In this document: positions 1-8,500 of the stretch, in pieces
Position numbering within the stretch: position 1 is the stretch's first letter
Layout of the letters: the number at the start of each line of letters is the position of its first letter
Source: Anaerolineae bacterium
GTDB taxonomy: Bacteria > Chloroflexota > Anaerolineae > Aggregatilineales > Phototrophicaceae
Direction of reading: 5' to 3'
NCBI GenBank assembly: GCA_022843745.1
Contig: JALHNB010000056.1
Coordinates: 1-44,871 of the forward strand
Length of the DNA: 44,871 nucleotides
Notes under the pieces: generated by a model
Database searches by the model: none
Told to the model about the DNA's origin: nothing
Seen by the model: the letters and a program-made list of their open reading frames with translations, nothing else
Made by a program: the position numbers and the translations under genes

Positions 1-38
1 ACTTAAGGATACCATTATTTTCTTAAGTTGGTGCATAT

Positions 39-60
39 GGGGCGGTTCGCGAACCGCCCC
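39..60. repeat. Perfect 22-bp palindrome, copy 1 of a dispersed GTAGGGGCG-type element
   Basis: The two 11-nt arms (GGGGCGGTTCG and its complement) are perfectly self-complementary. The element lies about 20 bp past the stop codon of the minus-strand LCP gene. Its right flank on the plus strand (55-71, CGCCCCTACGGGAAAAA) matches 10365-10381 in 16 of 17 positions, and a related element lies at 23207-23230. On the minus strand a T-run precedes the hairpin instead of following it, so it is not a textbook intrinsic terminator; a mobile or REP-like palindrome that also helps 3'-end formation is the better description. Confidence 0.6.
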
Positions 61-79
61 TACGGGAAAAAACACACCC

Positions 80-973
80 TTACTCGAATCGCCCTGCCAA
101 CCAGGGCGTGATTTGAGCGTAGTCGGGGATGGCGACTCCTTCAGCAGTCGCAGTAATTTTGTCGCGATCAATCACGAATTGTTCGAAGCGCCCACGATTC
201 AAAATGACAGGTGGCGCGAGTCGCAGCATATCCCAGACGGTGAGATTCGTATCCACCGAGCGATTCAAAACCGCAATCGCAGCAGGCCAATAAGCTGGAT
301 TTGCTAACCTTCCCAGAAGGGCTGAAACCACCTGCTGCTGGCGCTCGGCACGACGATAATCGTCGTCGGAATGACGGGTACGGGCATAGATCAGCGCGCG
401 TTCGCCATCCATGTGCTGTACGCCGGATTCGAAACGAATGCTGATAACGCCACCATCGGCTGTAGGGTAGAGATCATCGACAATGGTACGCTCCACATCA
501 ATCGTCAGCCCGCCAACGGCATCAATTAACTCGACAAAGCCGTTAAAATCCAGCCGCACGGTGCGCTCCATACTCACGCCAAAATTCTGCTTGATAGAAT
601 CCGCTAATAACCCCGACCCTCGCCCTTCCTGCTCCATCTCACCAAGCATGTTGACGGCGTTAATGCGCTGCATCCCGTAACCGGGGGTATCCAGTGAAAG
701 ATCGCGCGGAATTGACAATAGACTGACGCGCAATTGAGCCGGGTTAATTCCGACCAGGATGATGCTGTCCGCGCGGGCAAGCCAACCCTCCCCTTCGCGG
801 CTGTCCACCCCCATGACGAGAATATCAGTCTGTGGCGGCGGAAATACCAGATAGATAACCAGAGTCATGCCGCATAAGAACACGGGAGTGAGCAAAACGA
901 GCGCCAGAATAAGCAGCTTATTTTTTCGTAGTCTATCAGGAATCTTCATCCAAAGTTTATCAGCAAGCTTCAT
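80..973 (-). CDS. LytR-CpsA-Psr (LCP) family protein
   Basis: 297-aa membrane-anchored protein. Residues 19-44 form one membrane segment and the rest is extracellular. The LCP core is clear: DSR at 57-59, ARADSI at 66-71, SIPRD at 87-91, QRINA at 102-106, and the Arg/Asp-rich stretch ARTRHSDDDYRRAERQQ at 197-213. These Asp and Arg residues bind the pyrophosphate of polyprenyl-linked substrates in characterised LCP enzymes, which transfer glycopolymers from a lipid carrier to the cell wall or a protein. The real acceptor here is unknown. The start codon overlaps the stop of the upstream phosphofructokinase gene by 4 bp (ATGA), so the two are probably co-transcribed and translationally coupled. 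Length is at the short end for the family and there is no C-terminal LytR_C domain. Confidence 0.88.
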   Translation of the reverse strand: MKLADKLWMKIPDRLRKNKLLILALVLLTPVFLCGMTLVIYLVFPPPQTDILVMGVDSREGEGWLARADSIILVGINPAQLRVSLLSIPRDLSLDTPGYGMQRINAVNMLGEMEQEGRGSGLLADSIKQNFGVSMERTVRLDFNGFVELIDAVGGLTIDVERTIVDDLYPTADGGVISIRFESGVQHMDGERALIYARTRHSDDDYRRAERQQQVVSALLGRLANPAYWPAAIAVLNRSVDTNLTVWDMLRLAPPVILNRGRFEQFVIDRDKITATAEGVAIPDYAQITPWLAGRFE

Positions 974-2052
974 CCGAACACGATCCCCAGATCAAGCGCC
1001 ATCTGCACCATATCGCCCTTCGGATCGACAACTTTCATCTTAATCGCCTGCTCCATCGGGATATTGACCATCTGCGTCCCTTGCAAGGCAACCATATAAC
1101 CCCATTTTTCCTGCGCGACCAGATGCACCGCTGACGAGCCGAATCGAGTCGCCAGCCAGCGATCACGGGCCGTCGGTTGACCGCCGCGCTGGAGATGCCC
1201 CAGAACGGTGACACGCACCTCGGCGCTCACGCAGTCTGCCAGCATTCTCCCGACCATGTTTCCCATCCCGCCCAATCGCCCTTCCGACCTGCCTTCACCT
1301 TTAATGTAATAGGATTTTTCGCCATCAACAGGCCGCGCACCTTCGGCGACGACGATCAGGCTGTAGCGGCGGCCAGAAGCCTGCAAACGCTGAATTTTGT
1401 CGCACACTACATTGATATCAAAGGGGATTTCGGGGATTAAAATGGCATCAGCGCCGCCTGCCACGCCCGTTGTCAGCGCGATCCAGCCCGCGTGCCGCCC
1501 CATCACTTCCAGCACCATCGCGCGGTGATGGCTTTCGGCAGTCGTTTGCAGTTTATCGAGCGCTTCGGTAGCGGTGGTAAGGGCTGTATCAAAGCCAAAT
1601 GTGACATCGGTTTCGTTGAGATCGTTATCAATGGTTTTGGGAACGCCAACAATTTTCGCGCCCATCAAAACTAATTTATGGGCAATCGCCATTGTCCCAT
1701 CGCCGCCCGCGACGATCAGCGCATCCAGTTCGAGTTCAGCGATGCGGTCAAGCGCGTGTTGCGAGCCATCCACATATTCTACTGTTCCATCAATTTTTTC
1801 GACCCGCTGTGCAAATGGATTGCCGCGATTCGCCGCACCCAGAATCGTGCCGCCGCGCGGGAGCAAATCGCGGACACGAGATTCATCAAGCGGGATAGTC
1901 AAGAGTCCCTGATACAGGCCGTCAAAACCTTCCAGAATACCGATAACATCCCATCCGTAGCGACGTTTTGCTGTCAACACGACAGCACGAATCACAGCAT
2001 TCAGACCGGGCGCATCGCCGCCGCCCGTTAAAATTCCAATCCGCTTGGTCAT
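970..2052 (-). CDS. pfkA: 6-phosphofructokinase
   Basis: 360-aa phosphofructokinase that phosphorylates fructose 6-phosphate to fructose 1,6-bisphosphate. Visible motifs: N-terminal TGGGDAPGLNAVIR (9-22), GGDGT (116-120), PKTIDND (138-144, catalytic Asp pair), MGRHAGW (184-190) and GHLQRGG near the C-terminus. In this superfamily the residue at E. coli position 104 is Gly in ATP enzymes and Asp in PPi enzymes; here it is Gly, as in GGDGT. Position 124 is Lys, as in PPi enzymes. This Gly/Lys pairing is known from some group III ATP-PFKs, so ATP is the more likely donor. The effector site cannot be judged from sequence. It overlaps the downstream LCP gene by 4 bp and is preceded 81 bp upstream by a lipoprotein gene on the same strand. 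Confidence 0.93.
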   Translation of the reverse strand: MTKRIGILTGGGDAPGLNAVIRAVVLTAKRRYGWDVIGILEGFDGLYQGLLTIPLDESRVRDLLPRGGTILGAANRGNPFAQRVEKIDGTVEYVDGSQHALDRIAELELDALIVAGGDGTMAIAHKLVLMGAKIVGVPKTIDNDLNETDVTFGFDTALTTATEALDKLQTTAESHHRAMVLEVMGRHAGWIALTTGVAGGADAILIPEIPFDINVVCDKIQRLQASGRRYSLIVVAEGARPVDGEKSYYIKGEGRSEGRLGGMGNMVGRMLADCVSAEVRVTVLGHLQRGGQPTARDRWLATRFGSSAVHLVAQEKWGYMVALQGTQMVNIPMEQAIKMKVVDPKGDMVQMALDLGIVFG

Positions 2053-2133
2053 CGTTCCTCACTTCCGCGCAGCACGAGGCTATTGTAGCAGCGAACGATT
2101 AAATTTTGTTAGCCACGAATGACTTTAATGATT

Positions 2134-3012
2134 TTATTGAGTCAGCCAGCGATCCCAATCGACGCCGCCTGCTCTTAAAGTGAGGACACCGCCGCGCGAA
2201 TCACTCAAATAAACAGTGCCATCCTGTCCGACCTGCACCTGCGTGTTAAACGGCTCTTCCCATTCGCGCACTGACCAGCCTAAACGCCTTTGAATCGGCT
2301 GGCTGCCGCGCCAGAGTATGCCAAAACCACGTTTGGGCTGAAAGGTGTAAGGCGGGGCAAGATCATCCAGCGCCGGGTCAAGCGAGGGCATCCATTCTTC
2401 AAAACTATCCTGATAGACTTCCCAGCGGGGGAAATTGGCGCTGTCATAAAGCACATAAATCGCGTCCTGCTGCTGTATCCAGACCATAAAGCCCTGCTGG
2501 AACTGCTGGAGCGAAGCATAGGTATCCAAGGGCGCATTCATCGGGCAATCATTGGGGCGCGGCTGGATGAAAAACCAGGTCGCATTACATGGCTGCGGAT
2601 TCGTAGACGGCGAATTCACGGGAATAGCCGTCACGAAAACCGCCGTAGGCAGCGGTGGCATCGTAATTGTCGCCTGAAAAGTGGCGCTTGGCGGCGGTGT
2701 CTGGGTAAATGTCGCCGTTTGAGTGGGTGTTTGCGTAGGTGTTTTGCTGGGCGGCAGGGTTGGAGTCACCAGCACAAAATCTGCCTGAATCGTCGGGACT
2801 TGCAACGGCGAAGTGATTTCGGAGGTCGAAACCGGAATCACGACCAGCGTCGGTGTCGGGCTGAGGTAGCGTGTTGGTGCGGGCGTGGTCGGCGCAATCG
2901 TCACGTCCTGAACCAGACGCGGGCGCGAACCGTCAGCCACATTGCGGGCATCCGAGCCACAGGCTGCTAACATCAAAGCGAAAATGAACACCAGAAAGGG
3001 GCGTTTGCCCAT
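2134..3012 (-). CDS. Thr/Pro-rich lipoprotein of unknown function
   Basis: 292 aa. The N-terminus is a lipoprotein signal peptide: positive GKR, hydrophobic stretch, and a lipobox LAAC with Cys18 as the predicted lipidated residue. Residues about 35-130 are a low-complexity linker rich in Thr, Pro and Ser (repeats of TPTQTP type), typical of surface lipoproteins that need a spacer away from the membrane. The C-terminal half (about 140-292) is a compact domain rich in Trp and aromatic residues that I do not recognise. A good promoter (TTGCAC-N16-TATAAT) and a GAGGGG Shine-Dalgarno 5 nt before ATG support the start. The gene sits first in a possible lipoprotein-pfkA-LCP transcription unit. Confidence 0.75.
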   Translation of the reverse strand: MGKRPFLVFIFALMLAACGSDARNVADGSRPRLVQDVTIAPTTPAPTRYLSPTPTLVVIPVSTSEITSPLQVPTIQADFVLVTPTLPPSKTPTQTPTQTATFTQTPPPSATFQATITMPPLPTAVFVTAIPVNSPSTNPQPCNATWFFIQPRPNDCPMNAPLDTYASLQQFQQGFMVWIQQQDAIYVLYDSANFPRWEVYQDSFEEWMPSLDPALDDLAPPYTFQPKRGFGILWRGSQPIQRRLGWSVREWEEPFNTQVQVGQDGTVYLSDSRGGVLTLRAGGVDWDRWLTQ

Positions 3013-3045
3013 AAAAACCCCTCATTATGTAAGCAATTATCAGAC

Positions 3046-3073
3046 ATTATAGCTAGAAGCATCAGTTGTGCAA
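3046..3073 (-). promoter_or_regulatory. Sigma-70 type promoter of the lipoprotein gene
   Basis: On the minus strand TTGCAC (3073-3068) and TATAAT (3051-3046) are separated by 16 bp, ahead of the lipoprotein start at 3012. The -10 is a perfect consensus. The -35 lies inside the inverted repeat at 3066-3082. Confidence 0.6.
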
Positions 3074-3082
3074 TTGGCACAA
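3066..3082. promoter_or_regulatory. Operator-like inverted repeat over the -35 box
   Basis: TTGTGC and GCACAA, perfect 6-bp arms, are separated by AATTG. The repeat covers the -35 hexamer of the minus-strand lipoprotein promoter and lies in the 133-bp divergent gap before the gene at 3146. Position and symmetry suit a repressor site; the binding protein is unknown. Confidence 0.4.
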
Positions 3083-3145
3083 TCGTCCTAATGCTGTATG
3101 ATTACTCCACGATTGGGTTAACGATACGCGAAGATAGAGGCAATT

Positions 3146-3481
3146 ATGGCAGGGAAATCGGGTGCGGAAGCGCGCATTGAACGGCTGACGTGGGGGTTGC
3201 TGGTATTGGTTTTTGCCATCCTGTACGTCTCCGACACCATCGCGGCTTCGATACCGAACTGGGTCGTCCCGTTAGCGGGGGCGGTTATCCTGCTTGGCTC
3301 TGGCGTGTATCAGAATGGTCGGCGCTGGCGGGTCAGCCCCATAACCTGGATCGGCGGGATGCTGCTGCTCTTGTTCACGGCGATTGCAGTGTATATTAAC
3401 CCGAATCGCGAATGGATTGTCGAGTCGTTGATCGTGACAATGGTCGTGATTTTATTCGGTACGTTTGCAGGCGAAACTTAA
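3146..3481 (+). CDS. Small four-span membrane protein, unknown function
   Basis: 111 aa with a short charged N-terminus (AGKSGAEARIERL) followed by four hydrophobic segments at roughly 14-34, 38-54, 66-84 and 89-109. The start is supported by GAGG 5 nt before the ATG. No family was recognised. It is divergent from the lipoprotein gene and lies 79 bp upstream of a PucR regulator on the same strand, but a TTGACA box in that gap suggests the regulator has its own promoter. A small integral inner-membrane protein is all the sequence supports. Confidence 0.65.
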   Translation: MAGKSGAEARIERLTWGLLVLVFAILYVSDTIAASIPNWVVPLAGAVILLGSGVYQNGRRWRVSPITWIGGMLLLLFTAIAVYINPNREWIVESLIVTMVVILFGTFAGET

Positions 3482-3494
3482 GATCAGTATTTTG

Positions 3495-3523
3495 TTGACA
3501 AGCTATTTAAAATGCGTTATTCC
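3495..3523 (+). promoter_or_regulatory. Candidate promoter of the first PucR gene
   Basis: A perfect -35 TTGACA (3495-3500) is followed after 17 bp by TATTCC (3518-3523), a weak -10, 37 bp before the start at 3561. The -35 quality and spacing are good; the -10 is poor. Confidence 0.4.
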
Positions 3524-3560
3524 ATAAGCGTCTATTTGTGCAGATTGACCTGAAACTACG

Positions 3561-5207
3561 ATGACAGAAACAACCGAACGTATCACAGTTGAAGATGTCC
3601 GCAAATTAGCACTCCCTTTAGGCACACGGGTCATCGCTGGCGATGGTCAGCTTAACCAGCCTGTGGCCTGGACAACGGTCATTTACCCTGAAGATGGGAC
3701 AGCTTCCAAGTCTTTGCAGCGGGGTGAGATGATTCTGGTTGCTCCCAATACCAATAAGGAACAGCGCACAACAACCGATCTGGATGTTGTGCGCTGGGCA
3801 TCCGATATACACGCTTCGGCTGTTGTCCTGAGCGAAGCCCCTTCGCCCACAGCCATTGCGGAAGCGAACGCCTACGGGATGCCCGTTTTAACACTCCCCA
3901 GTGGCAGCCGTATTCGACTGGTGGAAAAGGCGATTGTCAGCCTGTTGGTTGACCGCAAAGGCCAGATCGAACGGCGTGGCACACAAATCTATCGCCAGTT
4001 GACTCAAATTTCGTCGCGCAACGAAGGCATGGCGGAATTGATTAGCGCGATGGCACGACTAACGAATAAATCAGTCGTTGTCCAGGACAAGCGCCTGCGG
4101 GTACTGTATAGCTCGGTTCAGCCCCAGTTCGTCGGCTATTGGGATGAAATCGAGCAGTTCCTTAAAAAGACCGATAATCTCCCTGTCGAGATTCAGGATC
4201 GTCATCGCGTCAGCGAAATGGATAACCCTGTTTTGATGCAGTCGCTCCCCTCCCCTGGGCTGGCGCGTCTGGTCTCGCCGATTGTGACGAAAGATATTGG
4301 GCGTGGGTTTTTGTCGATTATCGGCTGGGACAATAATCTGGACGATATTGATACACTGGTTGCCGAACATGGTGCTGCCGCCTGCGCGTTAGAAATGGCA
4401 AAAGCCAAAGCCATCAGCGACACCGAAAAGCGTCTGCGCGGGACATTTCTGGATCGCCTGCTGATTGGCGATGTCAGCCAGCAGGAAGCTATTCGCCAGG
4501 GCGAACGTTTTGAACACGATATGACGCAAACCCATCTGGCAATTGTGCTGGCGTGGCAGGGTGAAAAAACGTATTCGACTCGCCGCCTGGAAACACTTGT
4601 CAACGGCGTCGTGACCAGCCAGCGGATTAATGCACTGGTCTGGCAGCGTGAACGGGAAGAGGAAGTGCTCGTCTTTTTGGCTACGGAGTCGAAAAACCCG
4701 ATTGATTCCAGCCTGAAACTGGCGCACTCCATTACTACTGAAGTTCAACGGCAATATCCTCATGCGCGGGTCGCCCTTGGTCTGGGTCAAGAAGCGCGTG
4801 ATGTCGCGGGGTGGCGCACCAGCTACCGTGATGCGGTTCAGGCACTTGATCTGGCGCGGCGCTTGCAAACCGATACACCGCTGTATATTGGTGATCTGGG
4901 TGTCTATCAGCTTATTTTGAGCTTATCGGATCGTGAAAAACTGGTGGCATTCTGCGACAAAACTCTGGGAACGCTCCTAGAATATGATCTCCGCCAACAT
5001 GCGGATCTTATCAAAACGCTGGAGGCATTTTTTGCCTGTCATGGGAATTTGAGTGAAACAGCGGAGATGTTGATCGTTCACCGGAATACGCTGCTGTATC
5101 GCATGACTCGCATCAACGACATCGCGAGCATTGATTTAAAGCGTCCAGAAACCCGTCTCGCGCTGCATCTGGCACTGACGGTTCGTCGGCTGCTGATGCT
5201 CAGTTAA
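3561..5207 (+). CDS. PucR/CdaR-family transcriptional regulator
   Basis: 548 aa. The N-terminal domain (about 8-130) has the PucR_1 layout (VEDVRKLALPLGTRVIAG, then a segment about turning a service on and off by nucleoside-like ligands). The middle region (about 160-410) resembles the GAF/GGDEF-like sensor part of CdaR proteins. The C-terminus (about 487-545) is the PucR-type HTH_30 with the hallmark HGNLSETAEMLIVHRNTLLYRM, in which HRNTL-YRL is the family signature. Such proteins control purine catabolism, sugar-acid or amino-acid genes. A paralogue of almost identical length lies at 13371-15041. No strong Shine-Dalgarno is visible before the ATG. Its position directly upstream of gltB suggests, but does not prove, a role in nitrogen control. 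The stop codon lies in the first unit of a tandem repeat. Confidence 0.88.
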   Translation: MTETTERITVEDVRKLALPLGTRVIAGDGQLNQPVAWTTVIYPEDGTASKSLQRGEMILVAPNTNKEQRTTTDLDVVRWASDIHASAVVLSEAPSPTAIAEANAYGMPVLTLPSGSRIRLVEKAIVSLLVDRKGQIERRGTQIYRQLTQISSRNEGMAELISAMARLTNKSVVVQDKRLRVLYSSVQPQFVGYWDEIEQFLKKTDNLPVEIQDRHRVSEMDNPVLMQSLPSPGLARLVSPIVTKDIGRGFLSIIGWDNNLDDIDTLVAEHGAAACALEMAKAKAISDTEKRLRGTFLDRLLIGDVSQQEAIRQGERFEHDMTQTHLAIVLAWQGEKTYSTRRLETLVNGVVTSQRINALVWQREREEEVLVFLATESKNPIDSSLKLAHSITTEVQRQYPHARVALGLGQEARDVAGWRTSYRDAVQALDLARRLQTDTPLYIGDLGVYQLILSLSDREKLVAFCDKTLGTLLEYDLRQHADLIKTLEAFFACHGNLSETAEMLIVHRNTLLYRMTRINDIASIDLKRPETRLALHLALTVRRLLMLS

Positions 5208-5296
5208 TCGTTTATCCAAGACGATTGCTGATGCTCAGTTAATCATTTATCCAAGTCGTGGCTCATGCTCAGATAACCGTTTATCCAATATGCAAC
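5192..5296. repeat. Tandem repeat, three units of 34-35 bp
   Basis: Units begin at 5192, 5227 and 5261, each starting GCTGATGCTCAG or GCTCATGCTCAG, followed by TTAATC/ATAACC and TTTATCCAA. Units 1 and 2 differ at only a few positions; unit 3 is more diverged. Unit 1 contains the last codons and stop of the PucR gene, so the array looks like a duplication of the gene's 3' end. Just after the array (5303-5310) CTGAGCAT is an inverted copy of the ATGCTCAG core. There are no unique spacers, so this is not a CRISPR. Confidence 0.8.
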
Positions 5297-5590
5297 AAAA
5301 ACTGAGCATTTATCTGTCGATTTCATCATTGACTTTTTTGCCAGTTTTTTAAAGTATACAATTTCCACGCGCATTACTTTGTGCAAAATGCAACAATAAC
5401 CGCATGTCATTTGGGCTTGCGATTTTGGGGATTTAACTTTACTCTAGGATTCTTTATGCAAATTACCTCATCACACACGCCCTAGAATCTTGTAGTTTAT
5501 TTCATTTATTTTTGCAATAATTATCCTACCCCTATTATACATATTACAGGGTATTGATTCTCTGCTATTGCTAATTCCAGGAGGGACGCC
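5208..5590. promoter_or_regulatory. 383-bp regulatory gap between the PucR gene and gltB
   Basis: The left third holds the tandem repeats. The rest is AT-rich. At 5444-5456 and 5482-5494 there is an imperfect direct repeat, CTAGGATTCTTTA and CTAGAATCTTGTA, 38 bp apart and just upstream of the best gltB promoter candidate. A further TTGACT (5330-5335) and TATACA (5356-5361) pair has a 20-bp spacer, which is too long to be convincing. No small gene or RNA gene was recognised here. Confidence 0.5.
5512..5540 (+). promoter_or_regulatory. Candidate gltB promoter
   Basis: TTGCAA (5512-5517) and TTATAC (5535-5540) are separated by 17 bp, 51 bp before the TTG start of gltB. The imperfect CTAG direct repeats lie immediately upstream, as expected of activator sites. 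Confidence 0.4.
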
Positions 5591-8500
5591 TTGAATGAAG
5601 ATTACCACCCCCAAATCTCTGACGACCCCCAACGTCACCCTATTGATAAAAACGAACGCGATGCCTGCGCGTTAATTTGCGCTGTCCGTAAGGGCGGCGA
5701 GGCCACACACGGTAATGTAAAAAGAACGATTGAAGCGCTGGCCCGGATGGGACACCGCACCGGCTATATTGATGGCGAAGGTGACGGCGTTGGCATTCTG
5801 ACAGACATCCCGCGCCAATTGTGGACGAAGAAACTGGCACGCGCCGGACTGCGCTCATCCCTGGCATCGAACCAGAATTTCTGGGTCGCCCATCTGATGA
5901 TCCCTTCCGAAGCCCGCAACCGTACCAGCCATCTGGTCGATCAGATTTGTAAGCAAATCATTGCGGCTGGCCTGGAAGTATTGATGGATCATGCGGGTAA
6001 AGTTGACCAGCAGGTGTTGGGGCGCAGCGCCGCGAAAAACGAGCCAGTTTTCTGGCAAATCGCTGGCATGAACGGATCGGTTGCTCCAGAAAATCTCGAA
6101 CGCACGCTTTTTGATCTGCAAGTACGTCTGGAAGATGACCTCGGTGTACATTTCCCGTCATTTTCATCGCACAGTGTTGTCTATAAAGTGCAGGGGACAG
6201 TTGAAATTCTACGCCGCTATTACCCTGAACTGCGCGACCCGGACTATGCCTCAACGGTTACGCTCGGTCACGCGCGTTACAGCACCAATACCAATCCCAT
6301 TTTCGAGCGCGTTCAGCCTTTTAACGTGCTGGGTCACAACGGCGAATTCAACACGATCTCACGGTTCCGCATGGAAGCCGACATGCTCGGTATTGAACTC
6401 AGCCAAGACAACTCCGATTCGCAGGATGTTGACCGTGTGATGGAGGCGCTTTGTCGCCGCTTTGATTTGGACTTGATCGAAGCAATGGAATTGATTTTCC
6501 CTCCGTTTTCGCACGACCTCATTCAGAATTCGCCCGAAATCCACAAGATGCACGAACACATGCGACGCTCATTTGGGCCGTTCGCGCAGGGGCCAGCCGC
6601 TATCGCTGCCCGCCTGGGTGATTTGTGCGTATTCAGCGTCGATGCGCTCGGTTTACGTCCGCTGTGGTTTGGCGACACTGAAAAAGAATTTTTCGCCAGT
6701 TCAGAACGTGGCGTTTATCCACTCGATATGCTTTCATCCGACCCCAAGCCTCTGGCGCCCGGCGAAAAAATCGCTGTGCGAATCAAGCCAGGACGCGCGA
6801 TTGAGGTACTTGATTATCCCGCGATCCAGCGCCATGTGCTGAATCGCTATCGTGAGCGCGGCCTCCACTTCAACGAAGGCTCAAATGGGCTGTGGTCAGG
6901 CATTGATATGCCAATCACCCCGCAGCACAATGGCATCAATGGTAACGGTGACAACGGCGGCGCGATGCCTATCCCTGCCCCGGTTGCGATTGCTGAAGCT
7001 GAAGCCGGAACCCAAGCACAGGCCATACCAGCCATGCCAATGGTGATGACCGAGACTCGCGGCTATCCCTGGCACGAGAAGGTTGCCACCATCAACACCA
7101 ACACGATGGCGGCTCTGGGATGGGAACGCTATCACGTCAGCCTGGTCGAATCAATCACGGATGAGAAGAAAGAACAAATCGGTTCGCTCGGTTGGGACGG
7201 CCCACTGGCGGCGATCAGCCAGACGCGCGTGAACATCGCGGATTACTTTAAGGAAACAGTCGCAGTTGTCACCAACCCGGCGATTGACCGCGAACGTGAG
7301 GAAGCGCAGTTCTCGACACAGGTTTTAATCGGCGCACGTCCCGATGTCACACACGCCGCGAACCCGGATGAAATTCTGGTTGCACTCGAAACCCCGCTGC
7401 TGCTGGGTGGACACCCTGATCTGGGCAGCGCGGAGGATATGCAGTTAGTTGCCAGCCAGTATGGAACCCTGACCATTGAAGAACTTGTCGCCTTATTTGG
7501 AGACCGAGTCACCTTCCTTTCGATGAGCTGCGCACAGGACGAAGGCGTTGAGCAAGCCCTTCACCGTCTACAGGAAGCTGCTATTCACGCGGTTTCAAAT
7601 GGCGCACGATGCCTGATTCTGGACGACAATGATGTTTTTGGGGGCGAACGCTTGTGGCTCGACCCGATTTTGGTCACGTCCGCTATTGATCGCGCCCTGC
7701 GCCTCGCCAATCACACACCCAATTTACGCCGTCAAACGGGCATCGTGGTGCGCTCCGGCTCACTGCGTTCCCTGCATGATCTGGCGATGTGCATCAGCAT
7801 GGGCGCAAATGCCCTTGTTCCCTACGCGATGTATGCGGTTGGCATCAAGATCGCGCCACGTCCTTCAAAAGATGCCCTCGATTCTGAGCAGCTTATCACC
7901 TGGATGACCAAGTTGGTGGATGTTCTGACCATCGGTCTGCAAAAAGTGACATCCACGATTGGCTGCCACGAGCTGCGCGGCTACGGTCACTCTTTCAGTT
8001 CAGTTGGGCTGGCGACGAGCGTCGCGGCCTACTTCGATACGCCGAATTATTTTGGCTCTGAAGCACGCGGCCTTACCTGGGGTAGCCTGTTCAAGGACAT
8101 GGAAGAGCGCGGCGCGGAACTGCGTGGTGAGCAAACTGGCAAACTCGCTAACCCGGATCGCTTCTATCCAAAAATGTGGAAAAAAGCCGAATCGGTGGCT
8201 CACGGCGAGATGTCGCTGGAAGAATACACCGAATCGCTGCTCAACCTCGAAGACACGATTCCGATTGCGTTACGGCATGTGATGGGTCTTAAGACGACTG
8301 AAAACGATATTGACCCCGCCACTGTCGATACAACGATCAAGGCACAGGATCACACTCACGATATGCCCGTTTTGATCGGCGCGATGTCCTTCGGGTCACA
8401 GGGTGAACTGGCTTACAAAGCTTATGCTGAGGCAGCTTACCGCCTGAATATCATCTGCGTCAACGGTGAAGGCGGCGAACTGCCCGACGTGATGGGCAAA

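Noticed and set aside
5330-5361. TTGACT and TATACA as the gltB promoter
   Set aside because: The 20-bp spacer is too long for a sigma-70 promoter; the pair at 5512-5540 has a better spacing and position.
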